DNA of 64,000 nt from Azolla caroliniana (GCA_043228905.1 JBHGNT010000018.1:7874001-7938000), one strand, 5' to 3'. Counted from the stretch's first letter, positions 9,793 through 21,761 are shown. Notes: generated from the sequence alone by a model not told the origin. A program made the numbers and translations.

Positions 9793-11073
9793 TCATTGAT
9801 CCCTGTATTGCCGTGGCTTACCCCGATAGCCATTGAAGCCGCCCCGTTTGTTTGTCGGCCGTTGATTCTCGTAGCGCTGACCCCCTTTGGCGTAACTCGG
9901 ATTTCCACGATAATCCTCATCCTCTGGGTCGTCCTCCTCGGAATCGTTGTGATTCTGGCGATTCCAATTGTACCGATCCTCCCGCGGGTTGTGATCCTTA
10001 TACCGGGGTCGGTCTTCTTGCCTCCTTTGTTCAGCCCGGTGCGGTTGACGCTGTGTCTCCATGCTGCGGACTGCGGGAGTGGCTCTGTTTAACATATTGT
10101 ACTCGCATTGGTCGATTGTGTGAGCCTTCGAGTGGCAGATTGGGCAGTGGATTCGCATATTGCACTCCACTACGGAATGCCCTGAGTTCAAGCAAATCGT
10201 GCACTGGATTGCTTGACGAAATTGGCGTTCCTCATCCTGAGGTAACGCTTGTCGTAAGGAGGACATAGAAAACCGTTCCTCCTCGTCATCCAACTCGAGC
10301 TGTAACGCTCGTTCAATTACCATATCCGTCGTTTCCACTTTCACGCTATTGTTGTTGAGCGTTGCCCGGATGGGCCAGCGTAAGGCTGCCAGAAATGTTT
10401 CCCGAGCCTCTTCCTCCGTGAGGCTTCGTTCCAGTTTCCGTCGTAAATTTTGGAAACGTAAGCTGAAGTTCACTATCGTCTCGGTCGGTAGTTGCTTAAT
10501 TGTATAAAACTGCCCGAGAATCTTGCGTTGTGGGACCCTCCGATGGAAGAATCGCAAGAAAGCGGACTGTAGTTGATCGAAGGTTGTTATGGCTGGTAAA
10601 TCCATCTTTGAATGCCAAAATGCCGCACGCCCATCTAGTGTTAATCCAAACTCTGTCATTTTCGACTGGTGTGCCACCATGTCGGAGAGATTCTGCGCCA
10701 TGTGGTTCGCATTCCAAACATTCAGGAACATGTGAATATGCGTTGCAGCGTCGGTTTCGCCGTTAAATCGGGGATAGGCAAAGGCCATAGTGGGAGCTAC
10801 GGCGAATCGGGAAAGACCACCAGGTGGCTGTGGTGAGTGTGGTCCCCGCGTCTCGTCGAGGTATTTGGGGAGTGAAGAATCCCCTTTGTACTCACGGCAG
10901 GTAGTACTGAGGTCGCTAAGGTGTGGCCTTTGCCGTGCGCGTTCTTCTACCTGGCGTATGATGGACCTTGTTATTGGCCGGTCTTGTCGTGTTGGTTCTC
11001 TGGGTCGTCTGCAGCTAAACATCCATTCGTTGTTGCTCGTCTGTGAGGAAACACAGATCACCAAGCGTGCCAA
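9793..11073 (-). CDS. gypsy-2 Gag
   Basis: The 426-codon open frame carries a retrotransposon Gag core (AFAYPRFNGETDAATHIHMF, then AAFWHSKMDLP, FLRFFHRRVPQRK and LRRKLERSLTEEEARETFLAAL) and two tandem CX2CX4HX4C knuckles near residues 286-322 (CTICLNSGHSVVEC and CPICHSKAHTIDQC). The remainder is Arg/Asn/Tyr-rich. A stop or frameshift at 9793 separates it from a third knuckle downstream. Confidence 0.85.
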   Translation of the reverse strand: MARLVICVSSQTSNNEWMFSCRRPREPTRQDRPITRSIIRQVEERARQRPHLSDLSTTCREYKGDSSLPKYLDETRGPHSPQPPGGLSRFAVAPTMAFAYPRFNGETDAATHIHMFLNVWNANHMAQNLSDMVAHQSKMTEFGLTLDGRAAFWHSKMDLPAITTFDQLQSAFLRFFHRRVPQRKILGQFYTIKQLPTETIVNFSLRFQNLRRKLERSLTEEEARETFLAALRWPIRATLNNNSVKVETTDMVIERALQLELDDEEERFSMSSLRQALPQDEERQFRQAIQCTICLNSGHSVVECNMRIHCPICHSKAHTIDQCEYNMLNRATPAVRSMETQRQPHRAEQRRQEDRPRYKDHNPREDRYNWNRQNHNDSEEDDPEDEDYRGNPSYAKGGQRYENQRPTNKRGGFNGYRGKPRQYRDQ

Positions 11074-11420
11074 AAGTGTTGCCGTTTAGGAACACAGTTC
11101 GCGGTCAGTCCTTCGACCTAGACCTCAAGTGGGTGTGGAACAATGAACAGGTGTATAAGCGTATTGCGTAAGGGTAGAACCCCTATAACCTATCATCGTA
11201 TAAGGGAAGATGGCTACAACTGAATCCCTATTCAGGGTTACACTTACGTACTACAACGCTTAAGTAATCAAGACACCCACTCTGAACTAGCCGTAGCTAT
11301 ACACAGAAAATCAAAGAAGATAGTATTCTATTATAAGGGGTTTCTTTACATTCCCCAAAATTACATGCACCTCTATCAAAGGTTTTCTGCCCTTTATATA
11401 TGCAGGGTCTAATTAGCCGT

Positions 11421-12530
11421 TGTCGCGAAAATACGACGAGGATACGTGAACGTTGAGGCAGGACCCCAGGGCCTCCGACCGGAAGATATCAGATTCGTAT
11501 GATTATATTAAACAATTAATATAAAATGATAAAGTCTCACAAATTTCATTAATAAAGGGAAAGAAAGATTACAATCAATCTCAAGATTGAGATTACAAAA
11601 GTTTTATCTTAAGGAGATTGCTAGAATAATAGATTAGGCGAAACTAAGATATGGATTCCATAGAGATTTAGGGTTCTTGGCTTTCATAAGAGATTATGGT
11701 TATATGAGTATTATGGCTTCCGTAGGGAAGATTAACGTTTTTTAGTGTTATGGCTTCCGTAGGGAAGATTAGGGTTTATGAGAGATATGGCTTCCCTAAG
11801 ATAAGGGAGTTGAGAAGGAAAAGAAAATTAAGATAATATGGAGAGAGCATCCGAGTGTAGGAAACCAAATGGAATATATATGGAGTTCTCCCTTGATCAT
11901 AGCCTTTCCACTTTTTGTTGCATGGCCTCTACTTTTAGTTGCTTAGCTTTTTCTTTTAGTTGCATCTATTTTTAGTTGCATGGCTTTTTCGTTTAGTTGC
12001 ATGTGACCGTCCACATGACCTTTACTTTTTGCATGCACTCCAACTTTAGTTGCTTGCATCCACATGGCCTTTACTTTAGTTCTCTTCACTTTACTTTAGT
12101 TTGTTGCATGATCCAATCTTCCGTCCATCCGTGTCCAACCTCGTCCGGTAGCCGGTTCCGGTTCCAGTTTTGCTTACCAGCCGGTTTCCGGTTTGCATAC
12201 CGGCCGGTTTCCGGTTCCGATTCCGGTTTTGCTTACCGGCCGGTTTCCGGATTTGTTTACCAACCGGTTTCCGGTTTTAGGGAATTTGGCCACCATCATC
12301 CATTAAGACAAAGTGGCCAAAGTGCTCTTAGCACAAATGAAAAATGAGGGAGCTCAAGGTGCTTATATAGCCAGGGCCTTAACTTTCCTATCTATGTGGG
12401 ATAGTTCTAGTTCTAGTTCTAGCGTAGGAGTAAGAAATTATATAAGAGCATAATGCATGTAACGGTTCACGCAGGAAGCATGAACGGTGTCGTGTGAATC
12501 TTCACACACTATGTAAAGATTCACACGACA
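11421..12530 (-). mobile_element. solo LTR in gypsy-2 LTR
   Basis: It starts TGTCGCGAAAATACG and ends TTCACACGACA, and aligns at both ends with the gypsy-1 LTR. It is flanked by CCGT at 11417-11420 and 12531-12534. There are no internal domains. Its last about 110 bases include an inverted copy of the flanking target DNA (see 12421-12597). Confidence 0.88.
12143..12275. repeat. short CCGGTT-rich tandem repeat in solo LTR
   Basis: Irregular copies of CCGGCCGGTTTCCGGTT separated by TTTGCTTACC or similar. This is a local minisatellite. Confidence 0.7.
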
Positions 12531-12597
12531 CCGTTCACGCTTCCTGCGTGAACCGTTACATGCATTATGCTCTTATATAATTTCTTACTCCTACGCT
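12421..12597. repeat. near-perfect 82-bp inverted repeat (foldback)
   Basis: Arms 12421-12502 and 12516-12597 match at 81 of 82 positions, with a 13-base loop. The solo LTR terminus (12530) falls inside the right arm. The left arm is therefore LTR DNA carrying an inverted copy of the neighbouring gypsy-2 LTR sequence. Confidence 0.93.
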
Positions 12598-12630
12598 TTT
12601 GTCCGTCGGTTACTATTCCGGCGGACAACA

Positions 12631-13320
12631 CTTCCACCTCATCCTCCATGTCAAGGAGGCCGATTCGCCTCGTCCTCCACGCCGATGAGGCCAATCAACC
12701 TCCGTGTACAGCATCCGGTTGTCTAATTGAGTGGTCCTCGACCCACTCGCATGATTTTCTTCGACCATGAGCATCGATTGCAATTTGATGAAGGACAATC
12801 GTCTCTCTCGAGTGCAAATTGTCGTCCGGATTGGTCTGTACCATTGTGCTAGACCACCGAGGCAGAACTGGACCATCTCGCCCTCGTCCACCATCACGTT
12901 GATGGACCCGAGCACGTCACAGATCTCCTTGATCTTGGTGGTGTAGTCGGTGACTGACATGTCCCCTTCTCGGATATTGTTAAGATCTTGTCGGAGCTAC
13001 AACTTCCAAGCAATAGTACTTGTGGCGAAAATCTTCCGGAGATTTACCCAGGCCTCTTTCAGCGTTTTTGCATCCCTAATGTAGTCGAGCATCTGGTCAT
13101 GCACACAGGACGCGAGATAGTACAATATTTTGCTCGCTCCTTGTTCCCATACCAGGAAGTCCTTGTGTGCCGAATCTGGCGCTGCTACATTCGCTTCTTC
13201 CACGTAGCTCCAATATCCATGCCCCAACAAGTACTGGTGCATTTTATACGCCCAGGACGCATAGTTGCTCTAGTCAAGCTTTTCTTTTGGAAGCAAGCTC
13301 GTCATTCCTCGATCCGTATT
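12631..13320 (-). pseudogene. copia A Gag fragment
   Basis: Blocks in order on the minus strand: KLD.SNYASWAYKMHQYLLGHGYW, then LVWEQGASKILYYLASCV, DYIRDAKTLKEAWVNL, and after a break VTDYTTKIKEICDVLGSINV. This is the copia-type Gag fold. There is an in-frame stop before SNYASW and a frame break near 12970. Confidence 0.83.
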
Positions 13321-13401
13321 TTTCTTCTATCTTTTCTTTACCGGGTGTTAGGGTTTGTCTTCAAAAAATGCTTGTCGGCTGGAGAGGTTCTCAACCCTCA
13401 T

Positions 13402-13413
13402 GCTCTGATACCA
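13402..13413 (-). other. primer binding site of copia A (initiator Met tRNA)
   Basis: Minus-strand TGGTATCAGAGC sits directly inside the LTR and is the usual plant copia primer site complementary to tRNA-iMet. Confidence 0.9.
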
Positions 13414-13832
13414 TGTGAAAGAATACATGCGGAAGCTAAGACAAAATCGGCTTGTTCGGATAGCAAAAGAAGATAGACACAGGTTTAATGGAAACCTTAC
13501 ACATGAGAGACAAAGAGAGCAGAACAATAAAACTCAATTCAAAATAATAACACTCTGAACATACAATGTGCTCAATGAGCACTTTTATACAAGTCCTTAA
13601 AAGGACTGACAGAAGTACTGACAAGTACTTCAATGCTCATAGGAGCGACTCACACTAACTCCCAAAAATGTGCCTACGTATTAGGCTAGATTCGTAGGCC
13701 TCTAACAGCCTACCGGTTACAATCTGATCCGGCTCCTGGTTCCGAACACTGATCCGGTTCTCCATTCTAGATACTGATCTGGCTCTGGCTTATTCAGACA
13801 ATTTGGATACAATTGAGCTTGTCCGCTCAACA
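13414..13832 (-). repeat. 5' LTR of copia A
   Basis: On the minus strand it begins TGTTGAGCGGAC and ends TTCTTTCACA, 419 bp, next to the primer site. It is similar in length and ends to the LTRs at 36592 and 21921. Confidence 0.8.
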
Positions 13833-14095
13833 CAATGTAAAGAACTTTGTATTTTATAAAAAGCATTGTAACCAAAGTTTTTTTTCTCTGTAAAGTAACT
13901 TTGATTCCATGTTTATATTGTTTTTTTAAATATGTCTACCAATGTTTATATTGTTACATTTGTGTTGTTGTTATCAACGTTATAACATTACTAAGCTTTA
14001 CTAAGCTACCTGTTTTAATGGATGTACTTGTTATAATCGTTTTAATCTAAGCTTCACTTTTGATCATCGAGTATGTTCTACGAATCGGACCCACC

Positions 14096-17000
14096 TAACA
14101 ATCGGCAACGGTTCGGTTCGAACCAAACCGAACCGTGAAACCGTGGCTTAATGGCTTAACGATTAAAACGGTGGTTTGGTGAGATACTTTTATAAATTTT
14201 TTCTCTCAACACATTTTTTGAAGGTCAGTTCTATCAATTTAGGGAAAAGTGATCATTCTTTCAATGAAATTTAACCTAGCTTTTCAAAAACCTAGTTTGT
14301 ACACATGTTTTCCTTTTATTTCTTTATCAAATAGTAACGAGTCTCAATTCTCTTCTCCTTTTTCTGCAGACTGCAGCGGTTCTTCTCCCTCTCCTTCTTC
14401 TTCTGCAGTGGTCAGGCTAGCTTGTGAGTGCAAAGACGAATCAGGTATTTTTCCTGAAAATAGTTACACAAGTATTTGTACTTCTCATCCCAATTCTTTG
14501 ACTCAAAGAAGTATTTATATTAGTGTAATCGTACATACTTATGTGACATAGATGAGCACATTGCTCAAATTTGTGGGTGGGTCCTATAATTGTAGCATTG
14601 GATTTTGTACTCTTTTCAATCAAGATCTATGTTCACTTATAAATATTCCATGTTAATGTGTATTTTCTTTTTGGGCATGTGTTTTCCCAATGATAATTGC
14701 ACACAGAAGGATTATCTCAATAGCTTTGTGAAAAGGTACCAGCATTGAAATGAGTTCATCGTCCAAGGCTTCCCTATCTAAACCCCTTCAGGAAAATAAA
14801 GATCATCCAAGATTTCCGTACCTTCAACATACCTTTTGGAGATTAGTAGCATATGATGTTTTCCTACCTACACAAACCTTATGAACCTACGAGGACCTTT
14901 CCCTATCATTTCATGCCCCTCACCCATGGTTAATTAATCTCATTCCTTCGGTATAGACATCATCTATTATTTGATGAGTATGCCAAAGTTTTTACCTAGT
15001 TAAATAAGCTCTCAGAAAATCGAAACCTAGCAATGAGACCTTTCATGTTTTGATGTTTGTCCAAAAACTGTACACACAACACAAGCATGAGCAAAAAGGC
15101 TACATTAATCGCAGCGCACAAGCAAGGACAAAAGCCACCTGATCCAACCATCTATAGAGCATATCTTTATTTCCTACTTTACATACAGATACATATGGAT
15201 AATTTATGTATACTATCATCTGGAACATAGGTCAAACCAAGCATTATGAATTTGCACCATGATACTGGAAAACAATAAGCAATGACCACTATGTATTTTT
15301 GTCAATGCCTCAATAAAAAAATGTTGTGCATGTATACACTGTTTAACTTTTAGAGCTTCATAACACTATAATGTTTGATGCCCTAATGAATGATATCCTC
15401 CCAATGATAAGGTTTTTCAAGAGATTCACTAGTGAAGTCATAACCATGATACATAAATAGTGTTTGATAAGAGATCAAGCTTTGGCAAAAAAAGAACCAA
15501 TCTTGTGGAAGAAATGTACATTGGATGATGAATATTGCTTTCAGTTTCAAAAGTAAACTGAGACTAAAGGGGTTTACATCTCAGAGCGAGATCGTAGCAT
15601 CATCAGTTATAATGATGGTTATGGTTATCACAAAATCTGAATCCCATTCGTGTTTTGTGTTGACTGTTAATAACATACTGCCTACATGCTTAAGAGAACT
15701 AAAATTGTTTGACTATAGCAAATATAAAGCTTTTAGTTCCCCCTCAATGTTAGATACAGTAACAACTCTATTGATGAAACATGTGAAAGAAATCTTACAA
15801 AACGTGAAGATCTTTGGGAAATCCTACGTGTCAATAAGCCTTCTCAAGAATCAATGACAACTTCACAATTAGAAATGGAACAATTTATGAGATTTCCTCA
15901 AGCACAACAGATATTGATCCACTTCAATGGTGGTTCAACAACAGGTTTGCTTCACATTTCTCAATAATAAATTTAACATTTTTCATCAATTTTGTGCAAA
16001 ACCAGTTTCAAAATGTTTGTTTACATCTAAACCAGGTTTGCTTTACCTCGAATGTACAAGATGGAGTGTGACTATTTAGCAATACCAACATCATCAGTGC
16101 CTTCAAAGGAGGCTAATTCTAAAGCAAAATATAACTTTCAAGATACAATTTGTCTACACTCATGCAATTTCAAGGCTGAAATGTGCATTAGGTCATGGTT
16201 GGATGTCCTTAATGAGGCAAATGTTTCATTACTTGAAGACTTTAGTGAAGCGTATAATAAGTTGGATATAGATGTGGAAGATATTGCTATGGAGGATGAT
16301 GTAGTGGCCTATATGTTGAGTCAAATTAGAACATGTGCTTAATTGCCCATATATTTCTTTTTAATTTCGAACATTATACTTTCATACTATTGTCATTCAT
16401 ATTTATAAAATATCATGGGATTTTTTGGTATTTTTTAAAGTCTACATTTTTTATGAATTTTAATGTTTTTAAAGCTTCGTATTTAGTTATTTATTTAATT
16501 ATTTGACAATTTAACTTAATTGAGGTTTTAGATAGGTGAATTTTAAAAGTTGATTCAGGCTTTCAATGTGTGGCTTAACTCAAATGTACAATCTCAGGTT
16601 GATCGTGGAATCGCCAACTTTCCTAAATGTGAATCACATCAAGTTGTACAAGTTGTACAACTTGCAATTATCTAGAAGGTAGAGTTCATACTACATTGAG
16701 CTCCTATAATGGAGATTATGAAAAAGCAAAATTCGTAAATACATTTGTGTAAGTTATATAGTTTTGGCTCCTATTATAGTAAGATTTCCTCCATGAGATA
16801 CGTCTTTGCTAACATTTTGTAATTTTTGTGAAAAAATTGGTGAAGTTTATTTTAGGTCTCCAAACTCCAATTAAGTTTTGTACCATTCTTTATTATGGAA
16901 CCTTTTATTTATTGTTATATGCCATAATGATTCATAATGCATTGAGAAAAAACATTAATAATTTGTTTAATACCAAAACCAAAACCAAACTGCGAAACCG

Positions 17001-17212
17001 CAGTTCAACAGTTTAACGGTTCTAGTATTACTTCTAGAACCATTTGGTTCAGGTTTGAATTTTGTGTACACGGTTCGGTTTCAATGGTTTTGGTTTAGAC
17101 GGTTTTGTGTTCGGTTAAGTTCGGTTTAGGTTACAACTTTTTCTTAAGAGTTCAGTTTGAACCGGTTTGGGTTTGAGACTTTCGAACCGAACTGAACCGT
17201 TGTCGATTGTTA
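14096..17212 (+). mobile_element. hAT-superfamily DNA transposon, decayed
   Basis: Terminal inverted repeats begin TAACAATCGGCAACGG on the left and TAACAATCGACAACGG reading in from the right. An exact 8-bp target duplication GACCCACC lies at 14088-14095 and 17213-17220; 8 bp is the hAT hallmark. Subterminal GGTTCGGTTCG motifs are repeated at both ends. The interior carries a fragment of a hAT transposase C-terminal domain. No complete transposase frame remains. Confidence 0.93.
16040..16342 (+). pseudogene. hAT transposase C-terminal dimerisation domain fragment
   Basis: The plus-strand translation includes YLAIPTSSVPSKEA followed by CIRSWL. These align with the conserved hAT dimerisation block (LAIPATSVPSERAFS ... 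LMCLRSWL) known from the family. The 96-codon frame starting at 16052 ends at 16342. Upstream frames such as 15525-15857 are probably further transposase pieces but are too diverged for me to recognise. Confidence 0.85.
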
Positions 17213-17220
17213 GACCCACC

Positions 17221-18258
17221 TTACTTTTGGGCGTGTGACCATAATGCGTGTCCAAGTGTATCCATTATATGATACATGTATATGGGAGTCCTCTCTCATA
17301 GGTGTGTATTGGGGAAACTCTCTCATGGGTGTGTATATCGGGCAACATTCACTAAGTATTAGAATGCATAACACATAATCACTAACTATAGCTATCACTT
17401 CCATTTCTTCTCGCTACACCTCCACAAGATGGTTAAACCTGGAGATCAATTGTTGTATTGACCATGTTCATAGTCTGTAACTACATTTTATGTCTGAAGA
17501 TCATGATTTTCACAACATTTCAACCAACTTTGCAAATTGCATCATACAGTCTGAAAGTTTAACGATTGTCAATTGAATAAAGAATTGTCATATGATATAA
17601 TTTTAAATAAGTTTCGTATTTGGAGATCATCAACTTTAACAATGTTCAAAAAATACATGTATTTTACTTTGAAACTTGTTAAATATTAATAATTGAGCAA
17701 ATTCTATATGGGTTGAGGAACGTGTGACGTTGGTGTAACAAGTTTCGATACATTGCATAAATTTGCACAATTGTGAAAGGAATCTAAAAAGTGGAATGCG
17801 TGATCCTTCCACTTCTGAACATGAATGTGTTTATCTAAGTTAATTGGTGATAGTAGACAAAGCATGTACAATACAATGAACCGCTTAAGTTGAGGTGAAA
17901 GAAGTAGTCTACTAAAGCTAACCACAAGATGTAAGCCAATGACGCCCATAACATCATAAATCAATGATATAATCACCATATTTTGGACTAACGAGAGTAG
18001 GGTTTCATTCAATAAGAAGGATTTGTGTAGAAAACGTTTCGAAAGGAGTCAATATGAGGAGCATTCCATTCATCTTCTTGATGTACCCCAAGAATTTACA
18101 TTTATCTACATCTTGTATCAATGGCAAGAAACTAAGATCACCTAGTATTAGTAGTTCTTGTTGTTACTTATTAGCCACAAATATTTAATTATCTATTAAT
18201 TATTAAGCTTATAGCCACAAGTAGTTAGCATCTAATACCTAATAAGCATTAGACTAGA
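17221..18258. other. intergenic, nothing recognised
   Basis: AT-rich. The longest frame (minus, 17704-18012) has no recognisable motif. Confidence 0.5.
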
Positions 18259-18695
18259 TCAGGAGTGGCCATAGCTAACTAGCTACATCAAGGAGTGGGC
18301 ATTGTTGATTAGCTATATCATCTAGTGGCCATAGCTAATTAGCTACATCAGAGCATGGTTATAGCTAATTAGCTACATCAAGTAGTGGCTATAACTTACT
18401 AGCTACATCATGTAATAGCTATAGTTAACTAGCTACATCAAGTAGTGGCCATAGATAACAATCTAGATTAGGTAGTGACCATAGCTAACTAGCTACATTA
18501 GAGACTTCATATAGCTAATTAGTTGCATCAAGTAGTGGCCATAGCTAACTAGCTACATCAAGGAATGGCCATAGATAATTAACTACCTATATTAGGTAGT
18601 TGTCATAGCTAATTAGCTACATTAGAGACTTCATATAGCTAATTAGCTACATTAGGTAGTAGCCATAGCTAACTAGCTACATCAATTATTGCAAA
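18259..18695. repeat. minisatellite, about 30-bp unit
   Basis: Roughly 14 imperfect copies of a unit like TGGCCATAGCTAACTAGC plus TACATCAAG. Copies vary by substitutions and small indels. Most contain an AGCTA(A/T)..TAGCT dyad, so the array could form small hairpins. Confidence 0.88.
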
Positions 18696-18699
18696 CTAG

Positions 18700-19469
18700 T
18701 TAACTATATGAACTACTGGCCATAACTAATTTGCTACAAATACCTAATAAGATACGCTTCTTTTTATGCAGGTTGATTGATTTATTATGTTTAAGCAAAT
18801 GCATCCAACGATCAAAGTTCAAATACGAACATTTGACAAGTCTCTTAAACCATTTTTTGTGAAACGCTTGAATGATTGATTCACATGTTGTTGCATTTAT
18901 CACATACAAATGGGTTTTCTCAAGGATTTTGTTCATCTACTCCGTCACCATAGCTCCTCACTATAGGATGTGGTATGCACTTGTAACTGCCCAATTTGTC
19001 AATCTAACCATACATAACAATTTACGTCATCAAAGGATGTTTACAGATCAATGAGTGGTCTTTTAGATTCAGTATTGTATCCGAGAGGATTTGAGGCTCT
19101 CTTCCACAATTACAAATGTACCATGGGTATATGTTCAGACTGTGGACCTACTAGATGTAGGTGGTGTCCAAAAGAGTTTCGTGAAATTTTAATCCCTATT
19201 AAGCTGTTTGAAAATGTGCACACAACTTACGAAAGGAAAGTGGATAAAAGAAATGATTAGTTAGAAAGTTGCTTAAACCAAGGGATTTTGACTAGTATAT
19301 CCAATTTTCCTAATGATGTAGTTATCTCAATAGTAGATTTTGCATAGAATTATAATTTCAAGCAGTAGAATAAAACTCAATCCATGCATTGGTGGTCACT
19401 GCAACTAACCATTTTTGTTTATATATAGCTTATTATTGAGTTTTAGGTGATGTAAAGAAAGTAATTTTG
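18700..19469. other. unrecognised sequence, possible decayed coding fragments
   Basis: A minus-strand frame (18700-18936, Lys/His-rich) and a plus-strand frame (19051-19260) with CSDCGPTRCRWC-type cysteines are visible. I cannot place either in a family. They may be remnants of a transposon interrupted by the copia element that starts at 19470. Confidence 0.35.
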
Positions 19470-21761
19470 CTACATGTCAGGCTTTGTATCAATTGATGGT
19501 GGCATCAATATTGTACTTAACTTTGTACACCCATCAGCAACCAATTTCCTTCTTCCTCAATGGGACAATGTGTCATGCGTCGTTGGTGACCAATGTTTGC
19601 ATCTCCTCCTCTATGGCTTCGATCCATCGGGGATCTTCCATTGTTTCAACAAAGGTTTTTGGACAATTGTTGCTTTCATCATCAACGCATGTAATGATTT
19701 GCCATGTACTCGTTGTTATCGAACCTCCTAATCATATTCTTCTATCTAGTTGATCAGTGAAGCTTCACGTTTGCCGATTCTAGGGCATTCTTATCTCCTA
19801 GTGTGTGCATGATGGGTACACCAAACTCACTTTCGATAGATCAGATGAGTTTTTTGAAATGCTATTGTTAAAGCACATGTTCCCAACTTCATATTTTTCT
19901 TTGACTTGCCTTTATCTTGTCGAGCTTGGGTTCATGGCAATACCACGTGCAAGACTTCAATGTTGGGGCATACCATGATGTCGTCTCGTCAAAAATTATA
20001 TCTCGGCTAACCCGATCTAGTCGAATCGTGGGTTTGAAGCACTTGTATCCCTTTTGTTCGAGAAAGTATCCAATGAGGATACACTTTTCTCATTATGGGT
20101 CAAGCCTTCACCCCTTCTCGTTCGGTACATGATGTATGCGATGTTGCCGAAGACATTCATGTGCGAAAGGTTCGGCTTTCTCCCGAAGGGTGGGGTTATG
20201 TCCTGAACGAAATCCCTCCATCATAGATAGATTCATTAAGTAGAAGTTGAGCATGTTCTTTTCGTGCAACATGGCCCATACTACCTCGATTTTGTTGAGG
20301 TGTGTGCCGACAAGTGAATTGTTAGCATATCCCTTTGTTTTGTTGGTATGTCATAAACTAACTCGTCTTAGAACTATTCTTATCGTAAGCATTGAATCTT
20401 CCAATTCATTTCTTTCCGAAGTTTGTGAAGGTTGATGTGGCCAATTCTTCAACGCCACCATGTCGATGTCGTACTTGGTCTTGAGTCCTTCTGCGTACAT
20501 GGCCGATTTCAGCTTATTCATGTCCATGAACGATGAAGATTCGAACTTCTCTACATCCTCGACCGATGAGTCCAACCATATGCTCGATGCAGCAACCTCC
20601 TCATTTGAACCGAACTTCATTTCCTTGCTTGATAATTCTTTCAACAACTTCAGTTTTTTTGTGATCTCGGAACATTCAAGAAGTTCTTCATGTATCGCTT
20701 TTTACCATAATGGTTGAAGGGCACATCTACGATGTGTTGCATCAGGTGTGTCAAGTCCTCTCCTGTCTCGACATAGCCGGGTAGTTCAAGCTCAGGTCAT
20801 GTGGTTGGAGGCTCCCAAGTTGACAAACCACACATCTTTTGACTTTGTGGTGCTAGCCAACATCGTCTTCACCATGTGATTCATGAAGAGTATTGAACCA
20901 TCGTCTCCATAGTCAACATTCTTAGTGTAGTTCGTGTGTTGTTGGCTCATGCTTGCTGAATCACTCTTCCTCTTTCGGCCATCTTCTTCGTAATGATCGG
21001 GCTTGCCTCCATACCAATAATTTATTAGATTATTTTGCCCACTCAAGCCATTACTAAAGGTTTCTTAATGGGGTCCACTCTCATGTCAGATTTGAGAATT
21101 CTCTACTTATTGTGAACCTCGTATGCTACTTTGTCAAACAGGTCTTCCTCTTTTTCCACATTCATGTGTAGTGCGTCTGGACGTCATTCATTGCATTCTT
21201 CACAACTTTCATGTGGTTTTCTTCAAGCAATAGCATTGATTGTCAATTGAAGAAGGACAAGGGATTCATGTAGATGCTCATCCGAAACTCTACCTGAATC
21301 GTTGTGCAGCAAGTCACTAATGCATACTTGCACCATCTTATCTTCATCGATATGTTTATGAATCCAAGGGAATCATAAGCTCCTTGAACTTCACATTTTG
21401 CTAGTCACAAACATATGTCTTTGCTGAATGTTGTTGAGCTCTTGTTAAAATTGGAGCTTCCAAACAATGGTACTACTATGATGATCGTCCTCAAGTTGTC
21501 CCACGCTTCATTAGGCATCTTCACGTCTCAGAAGTAGATGAGCATGTGTGGCTAAATAATATAAGATCTGACATGCCATTTGCTCCCATGTAGGGTAGTC
21601 TATGTGTGCCAGGTTAGACTTTGTCGTGTGCTCCGTCGATGTAACCCCCAATAACCCTAACCTTGTCTGACAAGGTTCTAGTTCATCTTGTACTTGTAAG
21701 ATGCAAAGTTATTGTGATCAAGCTTCTCCATGGGAAGTGAACTACTCGTTTGTGTATTCAT
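19470..21761 (-). pseudogene. copia C gag-pol remnant
   Basis: The gag start is at 21761 with MEKLDHNNFASYKYKM at about 21690-21735. A protease block WFVNLGASNHMT is at about 20800, where the active-site DSG reads NLG. The integrase tail with a KCILIGY-type block is at about 20000-20130. The RT beginning (MEDPRWIEAIEEEMQTL, then KVKYN) is at about 19500-19650. Multiple stops make it non-coding. Confidence 0.82.

Larger units (their letters stand above)
9268..12630 (-). mobile_element. second Ty3/gypsy-type element (gypsy-2), 5' part
   Basis: On the minus strand it has an LTR (11077-12630, itself interrupted) followed by a gag with zinc knuckles. It is broken at 9267 by gypsy-1, so its pol and 3' LTR lie to the left of the window if present. 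Its right end (CAACA) abuts the gag of a copia element at 12631, which shows it inserted there. Confidence 0.82.
11077..12630 (-). repeat. 5' LTR of gypsy-2, interrupted by a solo LTR
   Basis: Termini are TGTTG/CAACA. Excluding the solo LTR at 11421-12530 it is about 440 bp. The minus strand has a TATATAAAGGG core-promoter-like box at about 11392-11402. The bases just inside (minus strand, below 11077) contain TTTTGGCACGC, a possible primer binding site that I cannot assign to a tRNA. Confidence 0.75.
12631..13832 (-). mobile_element. Ty1/copia element A, 5' part only
   Basis: It has a 5' LTR (13414-13832), a primer binding site, and gag read on the minus strand. It is cut at 12630 by gypsy-2. 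It belongs to the same family as the copia element at 36592-41145, since the Gag segments share MHQYLLGHGYW and nearby residues. Confidence 0.85.

Noticed and set aside
14096-17212. LTR-type or MITE assignment for the inverted-repeat element
   Set aside because: The 8-bp target duplication, terminal inverted repeats and the LAIPTSSVPS...CIRSWL block identify a hAT element, and 3.1 kb is too long for a MITE.
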